Shown in pieces: positions 52,902 through 62,390 of a DNA stretch of 64,000 nt. The stretch's first letter is position 1. Every line of letters begins with the position of its first letter. The notes beneath the pieces are model-generated. The model was given only the letters and a program-made list of their open reading frames with translations, was not told where the DNA came from and did not search any database. The stretch is taken from contig JAJNNC010000002.1 in NCBI GenBank assembly GCA_021730635.1, positions 835,670 through 899,669 on the forward strand, in the 5' to 3' direction. Origin of the DNA: Catalimonadaceae bacterium JC749. Lineage in GTDB: Bacteria; Bacteroidota; Bacteroidia; Cytophagales; Cyclobacteriaceae. Made by a program: the position numbers and the translations under genes.

Positions 52902-55703
52902 TTAATTCAGGAACTCGTCAAAGGTGACAGAAATATAGTAGAGCGCTCCCATGCGTGGATTGGCAAAAGAGGTGGTATACCTTTCGTTGAGAATATTGGA
53001 GCCGCCAATTTTCAAAATAGATTTCAGGCTGGAAAGCTTATAACTCACCTGTGCATCCAGGGTCTGATAAGCCGGAATCACGCCTTCGCCAATAGAAGAT
53101 TCCCACAAAAAGGCATCCTGCCACCGCCATACAACATTGAAGCCTATGTTGTCCGTTACTTTACGGTTAGAAAACCGGATATTGTATCGCCACTCCGGAG
53201 TGTTATAAGCAGCCCGAAAACCCTGGGCAATGAGATCATCCTGATCCAAGAGCCTGTTGTACCCCACATTGCCTCCGATGGTATAGCCTTCCGCCAGCGC
53301 ATAATCTACTCCTAAGGCAAAACCATGGGCATCTACCGTGCCGTCTGCATTGACATCAATTCCGTAGCGTTGGATAGGTACCCTTTGCTGGACAATTCCA
53401 TCCGGATCGGCAGGTCCCTCAAAGGGAGGATTTCCGTCGCCGTCAGGATCTCCTACAGCAGTTTGTACTACATCTATTTCCGCTCCGAAGTCGCTGTAAG
53501 CACTATAATAGTAGTAGGCATCAATGAGCAGTTTATTGTCAATCAATCCTTTGTAACCCACTTCATAAGTATTGACTTTTTCTGTTTTAAACTCTTCAAA
53601 GGTGACAGGCTCCAGCAACGCACGGGAAGCTGCCAAATCTCCGGTTTGCTGATAGTTTTGCTGGGCAGCGATCACACTCTGTGTCATATACACCTGGTTA
53701 CTTACAAAGTTGTACCGATTTATCACTGCCGGATTTCTGCCGACCAGCCTTCTGGTAACCACATCCAGGTCGATAAACTGATCCTGTGTGGTAGGAATAC
53801 GGAAACCCCGTTGAAAGGAAGCCCGAAAGTTGTGCACCTCATTGAGGGTATAGACACCGGAAATTCTGGGTGAAAACTGCCCATCGAAATACTCATTTTT
53901 GTCGTAACGGACCGAGCCGGTCAGGTCCAGGGTTTCGTCCAGCAGCTTTTTTGTAATTTGGGCGTAAGCCCCCCATTCATTGATGGTAAATTCTTCTCCA
54001 TTGTCTTGCAGGGCAAACAAAGTCCCATCAGATTGCAGCGCATACTGACGGAAGTTGGCACCCACCACAATTTCTGCAAAATCAATCTGATTGCGCAGGT
54101 TATACATCCCTTCGTAGTGCCACAGACTGGTTTCATCCAGAAATTTAGCGCCCCCTTGAGAGATGGGAACCCGTCTTAAAGAATCATAAAGTTCCTGAAA
54201 ACGGCCATTGCCCAGGTTGTTGTCTCGAATCCGGTCGCTTTCTATTCTGGCAAGCGTATGGGCGGCTTCAATAGAGAACCCTACCAATCTGGCTCCTGCA
54301 AAAGTTTGTACATAGGCCGGAATAGTAGTTTCTACATTGATCAGAGAGGCCAGGGTATTGGCGGCATAAGAATCTCCTGCGTTTTCCTGTGTCTTATAAC
54401 CTCGCAGGAAGAAATTGCTCCCTCTCAGTTCTGCCTTGGCAGTCCAGATGGTAAAGTCATCCAGCACAAAACGGTCATTGGCTGTATAAACGGTGCTGCC
54501 AAATCCCTGGTTGAATTGAACGAGCGCTTCCACCTGGTCATTAATTCTGTAGTGCAACGCAGCACCTACTTTGATGCTTTCCGTGGTATTGTCTACAAAT
54601 TCTGTTTCCGTATAACCGGTGGGTGTAAAGTCTCCTCTTTCATCTAAGGGAAGTAAAGCTTCTACCCCGCTGCCCTGTCCGAGCAGGCCAACATTGAGTA
54701 GCGGATCACCGTAAACGTTTACACCATTGTAGGTCCGCATGTTACCCCGGTTATCAGGATTGATATTTTCCGGGCTTCTTTCTACAATATCACTGGCATC
54801 GCGATAGTCTACACCAATAAAATCCTTTGCCTGTAAATACTCTCCGTTGATCTTAAAAGCCAGGCGGTTATTAATAGCCCTGGCATAACGCAAGCCATAG
54901 TGCTGGTAAAGTGAGGGGTCGTCATCTTCTCCATCGATGTGCGTTACGCCTGCTTTGGCAAAAGCACTTAATCCCTGGTATTCGAACGGACTTTTGCTGT
55001 TCATTAAAATAATACCATTGATGGCATTGGGACCATAGAGCGCAGAGGCGGCTCCCGGCAGGATTTCCACGCTTTCCAGATCCAGTTCCGGAATTCCCAC
55101 AATATTACCTACCGGAAAATTTAATCCGGGGGCCTGGTTATCGATTCCGTCAATTAATTGCACAATGCGGTTGTTTCCATTGGCCGCAAATCCTCTTGGG
55201 TTGATGGACTTAAAAGTAAGGCTCTGGGCACTGACGTCAATCCCTTTCAGGTTGACGATCTGATCGTAAAAGCTAGGGGCTGCGGATTGTTGAATGTCAC
55301 GGATATCGAGTTTTTCAATAGAAACAGGGGATTGTAAAACGTTTTCTTCTACTCTGGAAGCAGAAACAACTACTTCTTTTCCCAGTAGCGTTTGTTCTTC
55401 GAGTTGTATATCCAGGTTGGCCGTTTGGTTCTCAACTTCCACTTCCTGTGTTTGATATCCTACGCTAGACACGACCAGCGTGACAGGAAGCGGGACGTTG
55501 ACAGAAAGCGTGAAATTACCATCCGTATCGGTGATAGTACCCACTACAGTTCCTTTTACCAAAATGTTAACGCCAATGAGGGGCACATCGCTTGCAGCTT
55601 CTGTCACTTTTCCTGATATAGTGGCCTCTTGCGCTTGAATAGGATGAAAGGCAATTATCAGAAGAATGACCAATAGTTTAATAAAAAATATTTTTTTAAA
55701 CAT
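52902..55703 (-). CDS. TonB-dependent receptor with carboxypeptidase-regulatory-like N-domain
   Basis: A 933-residue outer-membrane receptor. After the signal peptide (MFKKIFFIKLLVILL to PIQAQ) comes a carboxypeptidase-regulatory-like domain (ATISGKVTEAASDVPLIGVN to YQTQEVEVENQT, about 27-105), then the plug domain with VVVSASRVEENVLQSPVSIE, LNFPVGNIVGIPELDLESVE and ILPGAASALYGPNAINGIIL, and the beta-barrel ending in a terminal aromatic-rich strand YYISVTFDEFLN. It is followed within 13 bases by the SGNH lipoprotein, so the two are co-transcribed. No SusD-type partner is present. The imported compound is unknown. Confidence 0.94.
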   Translation of the reverse strand: MFKKIFFIKLLVILLIIAFHPIQAQEATISGKVTEAASDVPLIGVNILVKGTVVGTITDTDGNFTLSVNVPLPVTLVVSSVGYQTQEVEVENQTANLDIQLEEQTLLGKEVVVSASRVEENVLQSPVSIEKLDIRDIQQSAAPSFYDQIVNLKGIDVSAQSLTFKSINPRGFAANGNNRIVQLIDGIDNQAPGLNFPVGNIVGIPELDLESVEILPGAASALYGPNAINGIILMNSKSPFEYQGLSAFAKAGVTHIDGEDDDPSLYQHYGLRYARAINNRLAFKINGEYLQAKDFIGVDYRDASDIVERSPENINPDNRGNMRTYNGVNVYGDPLLNVGLLGQGSGVEALLPLDERGDFTPTGYTETEFVDNTTESIKVGAALHYRINDQVEALVQFNQGFGSTVYTANDRFVLDDFTIWTAKAELRGSNFFLRGYKTQENAGDSYAANTLASLINVETTIPAYVQTFAGARLVGFSIEAAHTLARIESDRIRDNNLGNGRFQELYDSLRRVPISQGGAKFLDETSLWHYEGMYNLRNQIDFAEIVVGANFRQYALQSDGTLFALQDNGEEFTINEWGAYAQITKKLLDETLDLTGSVRYDKNEYFDGQFSPRISGVYTLNEVHNFRASFQRGFRIPTTQDQFIDLDVVTRRLVGRNPAVINRYNFVSNQVYMTQSVIAAQQNYQQTGDLAASRALLEPVTFEEFKTEKVNTYEVGYKGLIDNKLLIDAYYYYSAYSDFGAEIDVVQTAVGDPDGDGNPPFEGPADPDGIVQQRVPIQRYGIDVNADGTVDAHGFALGVDYALAEGYTIGGNVGYNRLLDQDDLIAQGFRAAYNTPEWRYNIRFSNRKVTDNIGFNVVWRWQDAFLWESSIGEGVIPAYQTLDAQVSYKLSSLKSILKIGGSNILNERYTTSFANPRMGALYYISVTFDEFLN

Positions 55704-55991
55704 AAATAATTATGCTAAAATGTTGATAATAGCAAAAAAAGGATTTGATTATCTTGCTATTTTGGGAATATTATAAATGTATGGCAAATTATTAAAAATA
55801 TCGAAAAGTTGCAGGGGTGTGCCTGATTTTTTATGCATGCCGAGTAATTTATTTTCATCCAAGAGTTTAACGCCTGCTTTTTTACAGAATATTCTGTGTT
55901 ATTGGACGCAATAATAATTTGTTGTGGGCATACAGCAGCATGTCGAATGAAGCTAATAGAGCCGTTGCAGATGAGTGGGAAATAGGAAACT
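55704..55991. other. Intergenic region upstream of the TonB-dependent receptor
   Basis: About 290 bases with high A+T that should hold the receptor promoter, reading leftward. I found no consensus promoter box and no operator-like palindrome. No gene or RNA is recognised. Confidence 0.4.
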
Positions 55992-56027
55992 GAAAAAGCA
56001 GGCCGGGTAGCAGTTCACCACCCGGCC
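55992..56027 (-). terminator. Terminator of the M3 peptidase gene
   Basis: GGCCGGGT (56001-56008) pairs with ACCCGGCC (56020-56027) around an 11-base loop. Read on the minus strand, the hairpin is followed two bases later by a TTTTT run (complement of AAAAA at 55993-55997). Confidence 0.75.
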
Positions 56028-56036
56028 CTTCTGATG

Positions 56037-57764
56037 CTATACTTTGTCCAGTTCATCTCTGACAAATTGTATCAGAGAGCGAATGTAATCCGTACTGAAA
56101 TCAAATTTGATATGGGCTGCCTCATACACTTCAGGAATAGAGCGTGTATAGCCTAATTGCAGGGCGTTCTTATAACCCGCCAACCCCCTCTGCGGATCTA
56201 TTTTATAGTTCTTCCATATGGCAATTGCTCCTAGCTGAGCAAATCCATATTCTATATAATAGAAAGGCACATCAAACAAATGAAGCTGCTTTTGCCATAA
56301 ATAACTTTTTTCTTCCTCCAAACCGCTCCAGTCGGTGATATTGTCAGAAAAAGTGTTGTAAATCTCATTCCAGGCATCTATTCGTTCCGGAATGTTATGG
56401 GCAGGATGCTCATAGGCCCAGTGTTGGAATTTATCGATGGTGGCTACCCAGGGAAGGGTTTCTATGATTTGTTCCAGATGTTCCCGTTTGGCCCGCTTCA
56501 GATCCTCTTCATCGGTAAAGAACAAATTCCAGTGATCCATAGAGATCAGTTCCATAGCCATAGAGGCTAACTCAGCCACTTCAGAAGGAGGGTGCTGAAA
56601 GTTGGTTAACTCTAATTCACGGGTCAGGAAAGAATGAACAGCGTGCCCGCCTTCATGCATAATGGTGACCATATCCCGCAAGTTGGAGGTGGCGTTCATA
56701 AAAATAAAAGGCACACCGGTTTCAAACAGGGGATAGTTATAGCCTCCCGGTGCCTTCCCTTTTCTGGATTCCAGGTCCAGATGCCCCATGGCTCTCATAA
56801 TAGCGATACGTTCACCCAAAAACGGATCTAGTTTTCCAAAACATTGAATGGTTTTATCAGTCAATTCCTGGCTGGTATCAAAAGGCTTCAGAGGCGGTTG
56901 TCCGGTAGGGTCTACACTTTTGTCCCAAGGTCTTAGCCTATCCAGTTGCAAGGTTATTTTCCGTCGGGTAGAAAGCTCGTTGAGCATTGGCACCACTTCT
57001 TTTTCTATGGCCTTATGAAAATCAAAACAATCCTGGGGGGTATAATCGAAACGCCCCATGGCTGTAAACATATAATCTCGGTAATTGGGGAAACCCGCAT
57101 TTTTTCCCATCTGATGGCGTATCTGAATGAGTTTGGAATAAAGTTCATTCAGGGTATCCTTGTCTTGCAGGCGGCGTTGGGTGATCTTCCGGTACGCCTC
57201 CTCCCTTTTTTCACGATCGGTAGACTGTAACAGATTTGCAGCTTGCGGCAATGTCATCTCTTTGCCGTCAATGTCCACCGTCATGGCTCCGGAGATGGCA
57301 CCGAATTTCTGAGCTTCTTTTTGTTCTTCGGTTTTCAGGGGTACGTTTTCCTCCCGGAAGATTTTAGCCTCTTTTTCCAGTTCCCTGATGAGGATGGTGT
57401 ACCCTTCCTGATTTTTCAGCTTTTCCAGATACGGACTGGCCAATGCTTTTTTATTGAGTTCATTGGAAACGGGAGCGATTTTAGGCTCTATCTGTGTGAT
57501 AAACTCATTGTAACTTTCCCGTAAATCTTCATTGGCTGTATCACAGGTCATCTTGATGTATCTCCAGGCCAGATTTTCAGAGAGTACCGCCTCCAATTCA
57601 CTCCGGTCCCGAAACCACCTTCTGAGTTCTTCCGCAGAATGAATGGAGCGGTTTTGCAGATCATCATAGTAAGGTTTTACGGCATCCCAGGTAGTGACGG
57701 CAAAGTCCTTGGGTAAAAACTTTCGCTCTCTTATTTCAGGAATTACCACATTATCTTGTTCCAT
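56037..57764 (-). CDS. M3 family oligoendopeptidase (PepF-like)
   Basis: A 575-residue cytosolic metallopeptidase of the M3 (oligopeptidase F/thimet) family. The zinc motif HEGGH is at residues 370-374 in MVTIMHEGGHAVHSF, followed by the third ligand region SEVAELASMAMEL (Glu398). The N-terminal 200 residues are helical, as in PepF. It degrades short peptides, typically 7-17 residues. A TTTTT-tailed hairpin ends the gene. Confidence 0.92.
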   Translation of the reverse strand: MEQDNVVIPEIRERKFLPKDFAVTTWDAVKPYYDDLQNRSIHSAEELRRWFRDRSELEAVLSENLAWRYIKMTCDTANEDLRESYNEFITQIEPKIAPVSNELNKKALASPYLEKLKNQEGYTILIRELEKEAKIFREENVPLKTEEQKEAQKFGAISGAMTVDIDGKEMTLPQAANLLQSTDREKREEAYRKITQRRLQDKDTLNELYSKLIQIRHQMGKNAGFPNYRDYMFTAMGRFDYTPQDCFDFHKAIEKEVVPMLNELSTRRKITLQLDRLRPWDKSVDPTGQPPLKPFDTSQELTDKTIQCFGKLDPFLGERIAIMRAMGHLDLESRKGKAPGGYNYPLFETGVPFIFMNATSNLRDMVTIMHEGGHAVHSFLTRELELTNFQHPPSEVAELASMAMELISMDHWNLFFTDEEDLKRAKREHLEQIIETLPWVATIDKFQHWAYEHPAHNIPERIDAWNEIYNTFSDNITDWSGLEEEKSYLWQKQLHLFDVPFYYIEYGFAQLGAIAIWKNYKIDPQRGLAGYKNALQLGYTRSIPEVYEAAHIKFDFSTDYIRSLIQFVRDELDKV

Positions 57765-57932
57765 AAGTCTGTATTAAGTTTAATGATGTTTTTACTTTGA
57801 TGCGCTAACGAATAAAAATATTAGAAGTAGCCCGATGCATGCAAATTACCTATAAATAAGAATAATCTAACCAATCAGCAATGAGAACCTAGCACTCAGA
57901 AACACACCATCTTATCCTGTACGACGAGCTTT

Positions 57933-59117
57933 TTAGTCTATTTTAATCACGACATCTGAAGTCAGCGGATGCCCCACGCAGGTAAGCACATACCCTTGTT
58001 GCAAATCCTCTTCGGTCAGGCTATCTTCCTCATCCAGTTTCACGCGCCCGGAAGTACATTTCCCCATACAAGCTGTGCAAATACCACTTTGGCATGAATA
58101 GGGAAGGTCGATATCCAGGGCCAAAGCTGTTTGTAGAATAGTACTTTCCGGCTCTACTGCAAAGCGATAGGTTTCTCCTTCATACATTATCGTAACTTCA
58201 AAGGTTTCGGTTGCCTTTTCCTTAAATGTTTGATAGGCACCAATTGGCTGAGGGGCATCCCAGGTAGCCTGCTGGGTGGGCTCGATCTTTTCCTCCTGCG
58301 AAGGCTGAGGTTCTGATTTCCGAGATGATTCACTGCTGACAAAACTTTCTTTATGGATCTGATGTGGAGGAATTTCCAATTGCCTCAACGCCTCTGTCAC
58401 CTGGTCCATCATGCCCTGGGGTCCACAGATAAAATAATCCGCAACGGGTTCCTGCAAACGCAGCTGTGTCAATAGCTCAGGTACCCGTTCTGCGGTGATA
58501 AGCCCTCCAAGACAGGCTAGGGCACCGGATGTTTCCTCCAACACATGAATGATCTGAAAACGCTCTGGATATTGCTGTGATAAGGCTTTTAACTGGTTCT
58601 TGAAAATGATGCTTTCGGCGTGCCGGTTGGCATAAATCAATGAAATTTTGCTGTGAGGTTCCGCATGTAACATAGATTTGATGAGCGACATCAAGGGGGT
58701 GATGCCACTGCCACCGCCAAACATCACTACATGCCTTTGGTTTTCGGCGGCCAGAGGAGTGGTAAAAACACCCATAGGCTGCATAACCCGCAGTTGGTCA
58801 CCGATTTGTAAGGTATCGTTCAGGTAGTTGGATACTTTACCGGAAGCCACCCGTTTTACGGTGACGGCGGGGTAAGGATCTGTCATAGGGGAAGAACAAA
58901 GAGAATAAGATCGCCTGATCTCACGGCCTTCAATGGGAATGATCAACGTGAGAAACTGACCGGGCTCATAGGCCAAACCATGCGCTGGTTTTTCAAAAAC
59001 GATGGTAATAGCATCGGCTGTTTCTTTGATGATTTCTCTGACCTGCAACTGCACATACTTGTCAGCAGGCTTGTCTTCGGATTTTTCTTTTCTCTTACTG
59101 AATAAGTTAAATAACAC
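57933..59117 (-). CDS. FAD- and 2Fe-2S-containing oxidoreductase (PaaE/ferredoxin reductase type)
   Basis: A 394-residue electron-transfer protein. The N-terminal flavin domain has RRSYSLCSSPM (FAD), followed by an NAD(P)-binding region with GGGSGITPLMSLI. A Ser/Glu/Pro-rich linker of about 45 residues (about 265-300) leads to a plant-type ferredoxin domain with Cys342, Cys347, Cys350 and Cys380 in the CX4CX2CX29C pattern. Such reductases (PaaE, HmpX-like) supply electrons to oxygenases; no oxygenase gene is in the window, so the partner is unknown. A basic leader (LFSKRKEKSED) precedes the flavin domain. Confidence 0.9.
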   Translation of the reverse strand: MLFNLFSKRKEKSEDKPADKYVQLQVREIIKETADAITIVFEKPAHGLAYEPGQFLTLIIPIEGREIRRSYSLCSSPMTDPYPAVTVKRVASGKVSNYLNDTLQIGDQLRVMQPMGVFTTPLAAENQRHVVMFGGGSGITPLMSLIKSMLHAEPHSKISLIYANRHAESIIFKNQLKALSQQYPERFQIIHVLEETSGALACLGGLITAERVPELLTQLRLQEPVADYFICGPQGMMDQVTEALRQLEIPPHQIHKESFVSSESSRKSEPQPSQEEKIEPTQQATWDAPQPIGAYQTFKEKATETFEVTIMYEGETYRFAVEPESTILQTALALDIDLPYSCQSGICTACMGKCTSGRVKLDEEDSLTEEDLQQGYVLTCVGHPLTSDVVIKID

Positions 59118-59349
59118 TGGAACGATCGTTTAAATGCTTGTTTACAAAGTAACCACCCGTAGGGAAAAACTTCCTGAATACAGGCTAATTTTTACATTAC
59201 TTTTCAAAATATACTTAACAAAAGTAGGGCGAAATAATTCGGAATGCCAGCGATAAGGAATGCTGCCTTTTTACCTGGGCAGTGTGTGATGCAGGCGTAC
59301 TAACGGGCTAATAATTGACGAAAGGATACTAATCCTGATAAATCCTGTT

Positions 59350-59357
59350 TACATTTG
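59350..59357 (+). promoter_or_regulatory. Possible -7 promoter element of purB
   Basis: TACATTTG matches TANNTTTG, with transcription predicted near 59364. This supports translation from the ATG at 59380 and not 59362. Confidence 0.4.
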
Positions 59358-59379
59358 CCCTATGTTATCATTAGAATTT

Positions 59380-60726
59380 ATGGAGTTAAATATCTTAACC
59401 GCTGTTTCTCCCGTCGACGGACGGTATCGAAAAAATACCCGGAAATTAGCTTATTACTTTTCAGAATATGCCCTGATTCGCTATAGAGTGATGGTAGAAA
59501 TTGAATATTTTATTGCGCTTTGTGAAATACCTTTACCCCAGTTACAATCTGTAAACCATCAGCTTTTCCCGACACTCCGTCAGGTTTATGAAAATTTTCA
59601 AGAGGCCGATGCTTTCAGTATCAAAGAAATAGAAAAAACGACCAACCACGATGTGAAGGCGGTAGAGTATTTTTTGAAACAGAAATTTGATACCATAGGG
59701 CTGGGAGATCATAAAGAATTTATTCACTTCGGACTGACATCACAGGATATTAACAATACAGCTATTCCTTACGGTTTGCGGGAAGCATTGTATCAGGTTT
59801 ACTTGCCTTTGCTGAAGGAGATAATGCAGCAATTAGAGCAGCAGGCAGAAGTTTGGAAGGATATTCCTATGCTGTCGCGCACTCATGGACAACCCGCCTC
59901 GCCCACCCGTTTGGGGAAGGAATGGCGTGTTTTTCATGAGAGGTTGCTGAGGCAAACGGCCTTGCTGGAAGCTTTGCCCCATGTCGCTAAATTCGGAGGT
60001 GCTGTCGGCAATTTCAATGCCCATGCGCTGGCCTATCCCGAAGTGGATTGGGTGGCTTTTGGCAACAAATTTACCGAGCAACATCTGGGTTTGAAGCGAA
60101 GCTACCCCACTACTCAGATTGAGCATTATGATTTTCTGGCCGCCTTGTTCGACAACCTGAAAAGAATTAATACTATCCTGCTGGATTTTAGCCGGGATGT
60201 ATGGCAGTATGTTTCTCTGAGTTATTTCAAACAGAAAATCGTAGCCGGAGAAGTAGGATCTTCCGCCATGCCCCATAAGGTGAATCCTATTGATTTTGAA
60301 AATGCGGAAGGAAACCTGGGAATTGCCAATGCACTTTTTGAGCATCTGGCTGCCAAACTCCCTATATCCCGGTTGCAGCGTGACCTGACCGACTCCACGG
60401 TACTCAGAAACATAGGAGTGCCAATAGGGCATAGCCTGATTGCCTTGCATTCGCTGAAGAAAGGTCTAAAAAAGATTGAGGTCAATCCGGAGGCGATTCA
60501 GGATGACCTGGAAGAAAATTGGGTAGTGGTGGCGGAAGGTATCCAGACTATTTTGCGCCGGGAAGGCTATCCGCAACCTTATGAAGCGCTCAAATCGTTG
60601 ACCCGTAATAATGATCATATCTCTGAAGGGGTAATTAAAAAATTTATACAATCCCTGGAAGTAGATGATAAAGTAAAACAGGAGTTGTTGGCGATCAGCC
60701 CTTTCAATTATACGGGTGTCCGATAG
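59380..60726 (+). CDS. purB: Adenylosuccinate lyase
   Basis: Catalyses two fumarate-releasing steps of purine synthesis (SAICAR to AICAR, adenylosuccinate to AMP). The 448-residue protein starts MELNILTAVSPVDGRYRKNT, the usual opening of this enzyme, which favours ATG 59380 over the in-frame ATG at 59362. Family motifs are HDVKAVEYFL, TSQDINNTA, SRTHGQPASPTRLGKE and the fumarase/aspartase signature GSSAMPHKVNPIDFENAEG. A possible promoter box at 59350 agrees with the start. Confidence 0.95.
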   Translation: MELNILTAVSPVDGRYRKNTRKLAYYFSEYALIRYRVMVEIEYFIALCEIPLPQLQSVNHQLFPTLRQVYENFQEADAFSIKEIEKTTNHDVKAVEYFLKQKFDTIGLGDHKEFIHFGLTSQDINNTAIPYGLREALYQVYLPLLKEIMQQLEQQAEVWKDIPMLSRTHGQPASPTRLGKEWRVFHERLLRQTALLEALPHVAKFGGAVGNFNAHALAYPEVDWVAFGNKFTEQHLGLKRSYPTTQIEHYDFLAALFDNLKRINTILLDFSRDVWQYVSLSYFKQKIVAGEVGSSAMPHKVNPIDFENAEGNLGIANALFEHLAAKLPISRLQRDLTDSTVLRNIGVPIGHSLIALHSLKKGLKKIEVNPEAIQDDLEENWVVVAEGIQTILRREGYPQPYEALKSLTRNNDHISEGVIKKFIQSLEVDDKVKQELLAISPFNYTGVR

Positions 60727-60802
60727 CTATAAGTTCAAAGTTCTGAGTTTATAGGGTTGCGTTTAGGAATTAATTTCACCACAAGAACACAATAAATAGA
60801 TA

Positions 60803-60833
60803 TTTGATAAAATCATCAAAATAGCTAATTTTG
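60803..60833 (+). promoter_or_regulatory. Consensus promoter upstream of greA
   Basis: TTTG (60803-60806), 19 bases, then TAATTTTG (60826-60833) match the Bacteroidota consensus. Transcription should start near 60840, ahead of an intrinsic terminator. Confidence 0.65.
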
Positions 60834-60839
60834 TAAAAC

Positions 60840-60950
60840 TGTTTGACGGCAGGCCAAGTGCATATCATAACTGCTGTTGATCAACAATCAAAAATTATTT
60901 ATTTGGCTAATAAAGGAAACGGCTGCTTTCGTAAGCCGTTCTTTTATTTT
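60840..60950 (+). ncRNA. Candidate small RNA or attenuated leader before greA
   Basis: The stretch lies between a consensus promoter and a strong terminator and holds no open frame of note. It includes a 12-base palindrome TGTTGATCAACA (60875-60886). It could be a free sRNA of about 105 bases or a leader that controls read-through into greA 36 bases on. No known RNA family is recognised. Confidence 0.4.
60918..60950 (+). terminator. Intrinsic terminator in the purB-greA gap
   Basis: AACGGCT (60918-60924) pairs with AGCCGTT (60934-60940) around a nine-base loop, followed by CTTTTATTTTTTT. Confidence 0.8.
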
Positions 60951-60986
60951 TTTGAGTCATAGTCAAATTATTTAACAAGTATTATT

Positions 60987-61463
60987 ATGACAAATGTATC
61001 GTATTACACGCATGAAGGTTTACAAAAGCTAAAGGATGAATTGAATGAGCTTAAAACCAAAGGAAGGGCAGATATTGCTAAACAAATTGCGGAAGCAAGA
61101 GATAAAGGCGATCTAAGTGAAAACGCTGAATATGATGCCGCCAAAGATGCGCAAGGTTTGCTGGAACTTAAAATCTCCAAATTAGAAGAAATTGTGGGTA
61201 ATGCCAGAGTCATCGACGGTTCAACACTGGATACTTCTAAAGTGTCTATCTTATCTACCGTTAAAATAAAGAATACGAAAAATGCAACGGTAATGACCTA
61301 TACCATTGTCTCTGAGGAAGAAGCAGATTTAAAAGCCAATAAGATTTCGGTAAAATCTCCATTCGGACAAGGTTTATTAGGTAAGAAAGTAGGAGATGTA
61401 GCTGAAGTAAAAGCACCTGCCGGAGTGATGAAGTTTGAAATTCTGGATATTACCATTCAGTAG
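60987..61463 (+). CDS. greA: Transcription elongation factor GreA
   Basis: Rescues backtracked RNA polymerase by stimulating transcript cleavage. The 158-residue protein has the N-terminal coiled coil with the acidic tip in GDLSENAEYDAAKDAQ (Asp and Glu that coordinate metal in the polymerase channel), and the C-terminal FKBP-like domain with VSEEEADLKANKISVKSP and GQGLLGKKVGD. A terminator and a consensus promoter precede it, so its expression may be conditional. The HIT gene follows after 60 bases. Confidence 0.96.
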   Translation: MTNVSYYTHEGLQKLKDELNELKTKGRADIAKQIAEARDKGDLSENAEYDAAKDAQGLLELKISKLEEIVGNARVIDGSTLDTSKVSILSTVKIKNTKNATVMTYTIVSEEEADLKANKISVKSPFGQGLLGKKVGDVAEVKAPAGVMKFEILDITIQ

Positions 61464-61523
61464 GAATTAGAAAGTAAACTGTTTAACGGCACACAGGAGC
61501 CTACCTTTAATACTTATTCTACC

Positions 61524-61916
61524 ATGGCCAGTATTTTCACTAGAATTATCCATCGTGAGATACCCGCATATATCGTTGCGGAAAGCGATGATGCGCTTGC
61601 TTTTCTGGATATTCGTCCGCTGACGAAAGGCCATACCTTGGTTGTTCCTAAGCAAGAAGTGGATTATTTGTTTGATCTTGATGATGAGCTTTACACCCGT
61701 CTTCATTTGTTTGCCAAGGAGGTAGCCATTGCTTTGAAAAAGGTAATACCCTGTCAAAGAATTGCTACGGCGGTGATGGGGCTGGAAGTACCCCATGCGC
61801 ATATACATCTGATTCCCATGAACCACATGAGCGATGCGAATTTCAGTAACCCCAAATTAGAACTTACCGAAGAAGAGATGCGGCGTATTGCTGATAAAAT
61901 CAAAGCGGCTCTATAA
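61524..61916 (+). CDS. HIT family protein (Hint/nucleotide hydrolase type)
   Basis: A 130-residue histidine-triad protein with HAHIHL at residues 91-96 (His91, His93, His95), the signature of nucleoside-phosphoramidate and dinucleotide hydrolases. The N-terminal half (MASIFTRIIHREIPAYIVAE and RPLTKGHTLVVPK) is typical of the Hint branch. It is likely transcribed with greA, as the pair is common in Bacteroidota. A strong hairpin ends the unit. Confidence 0.92.
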   Translation: MASIFTRIIHREIPAYIVAESDDALAFLDIRPLTKGHTLVVPKQEVDYLFDLDDELYTRLHLFAKEVAIALKKVIPCQRIATAVMGLEVPHAHIHLIPMNHMSDANFSNPKLELTEEEMRRIADKIKAAL

Positions 61917-61929
61917 TATAATTTTATTG

Positions 61930-61988
61930 CTGGTTTAGTTTAAAACCAGGGTCGACTTGCTTTAATGCAAAGCGGCTCTGGTTTTTTT
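61930..61988 (+). terminator. Terminator of greA-HIT with an overlapping alternative stem
   Basis: AAAACCAG (61942-61949) pairs with CTGGTTTT (61978-61985), followed by TTTT. The first arm can also pair with CTGGTTT (61930-61936) upstream in a competing hairpin. Confidence 0.75.
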
Positions 61989-62390
61989 TATGCCTTCCTG
62001 TCAAACCTTCCTATAATTAGTTCTTTTTGCTCTTAGTTGATGACCATTTTTCCCTTTCCGATACCATTTCCTACATCCTTCTAATTTCACAATTCTTTAG
62101 GAGCAATCCTTTATAATCCAAAAACAATAAATTTAATAAATATAGAACATAGGCATTGAATGTTATATAGTTTATGCTTTTAAAAGTGCAAAAGTAAAAT
62201 GATAAAATTATATATAATAAATCAATATTTTGAAAAGTACAGACAGGAAAAGTACTACAAACGATATGAAAACTGTCAAAAAATAACCTTGTACCTTTTT
62301 TAGATTTTACACCGGAATTAACACATCCAGGGAACACAATGTGATACTCTCAGGATAAGCACCTTTGAAATTGATAATAAAGATAAACTA
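61989..62390. other. AT-rich non-coding region upstream of the secreted protein pair
   Basis: A 400-base stretch of low complexity and high A+T. I see no believable gene, no RNA, and no consensus promoter box, although it should carry the promoter of the pair that follows. Confidence 0.45.

Noticed and set aside
59833..60450. 205-codon frame on the minus strand opposite purB
   Set aside because: Antisense shadow of a strongly conserved gene.
62071..62337. 88-codon frame on the minus strand in the AT-rich gap
   Set aside because: Composition follows the AT-rich background, there is no start context or family resemblance, and it would end in the middle of a non-coding region.
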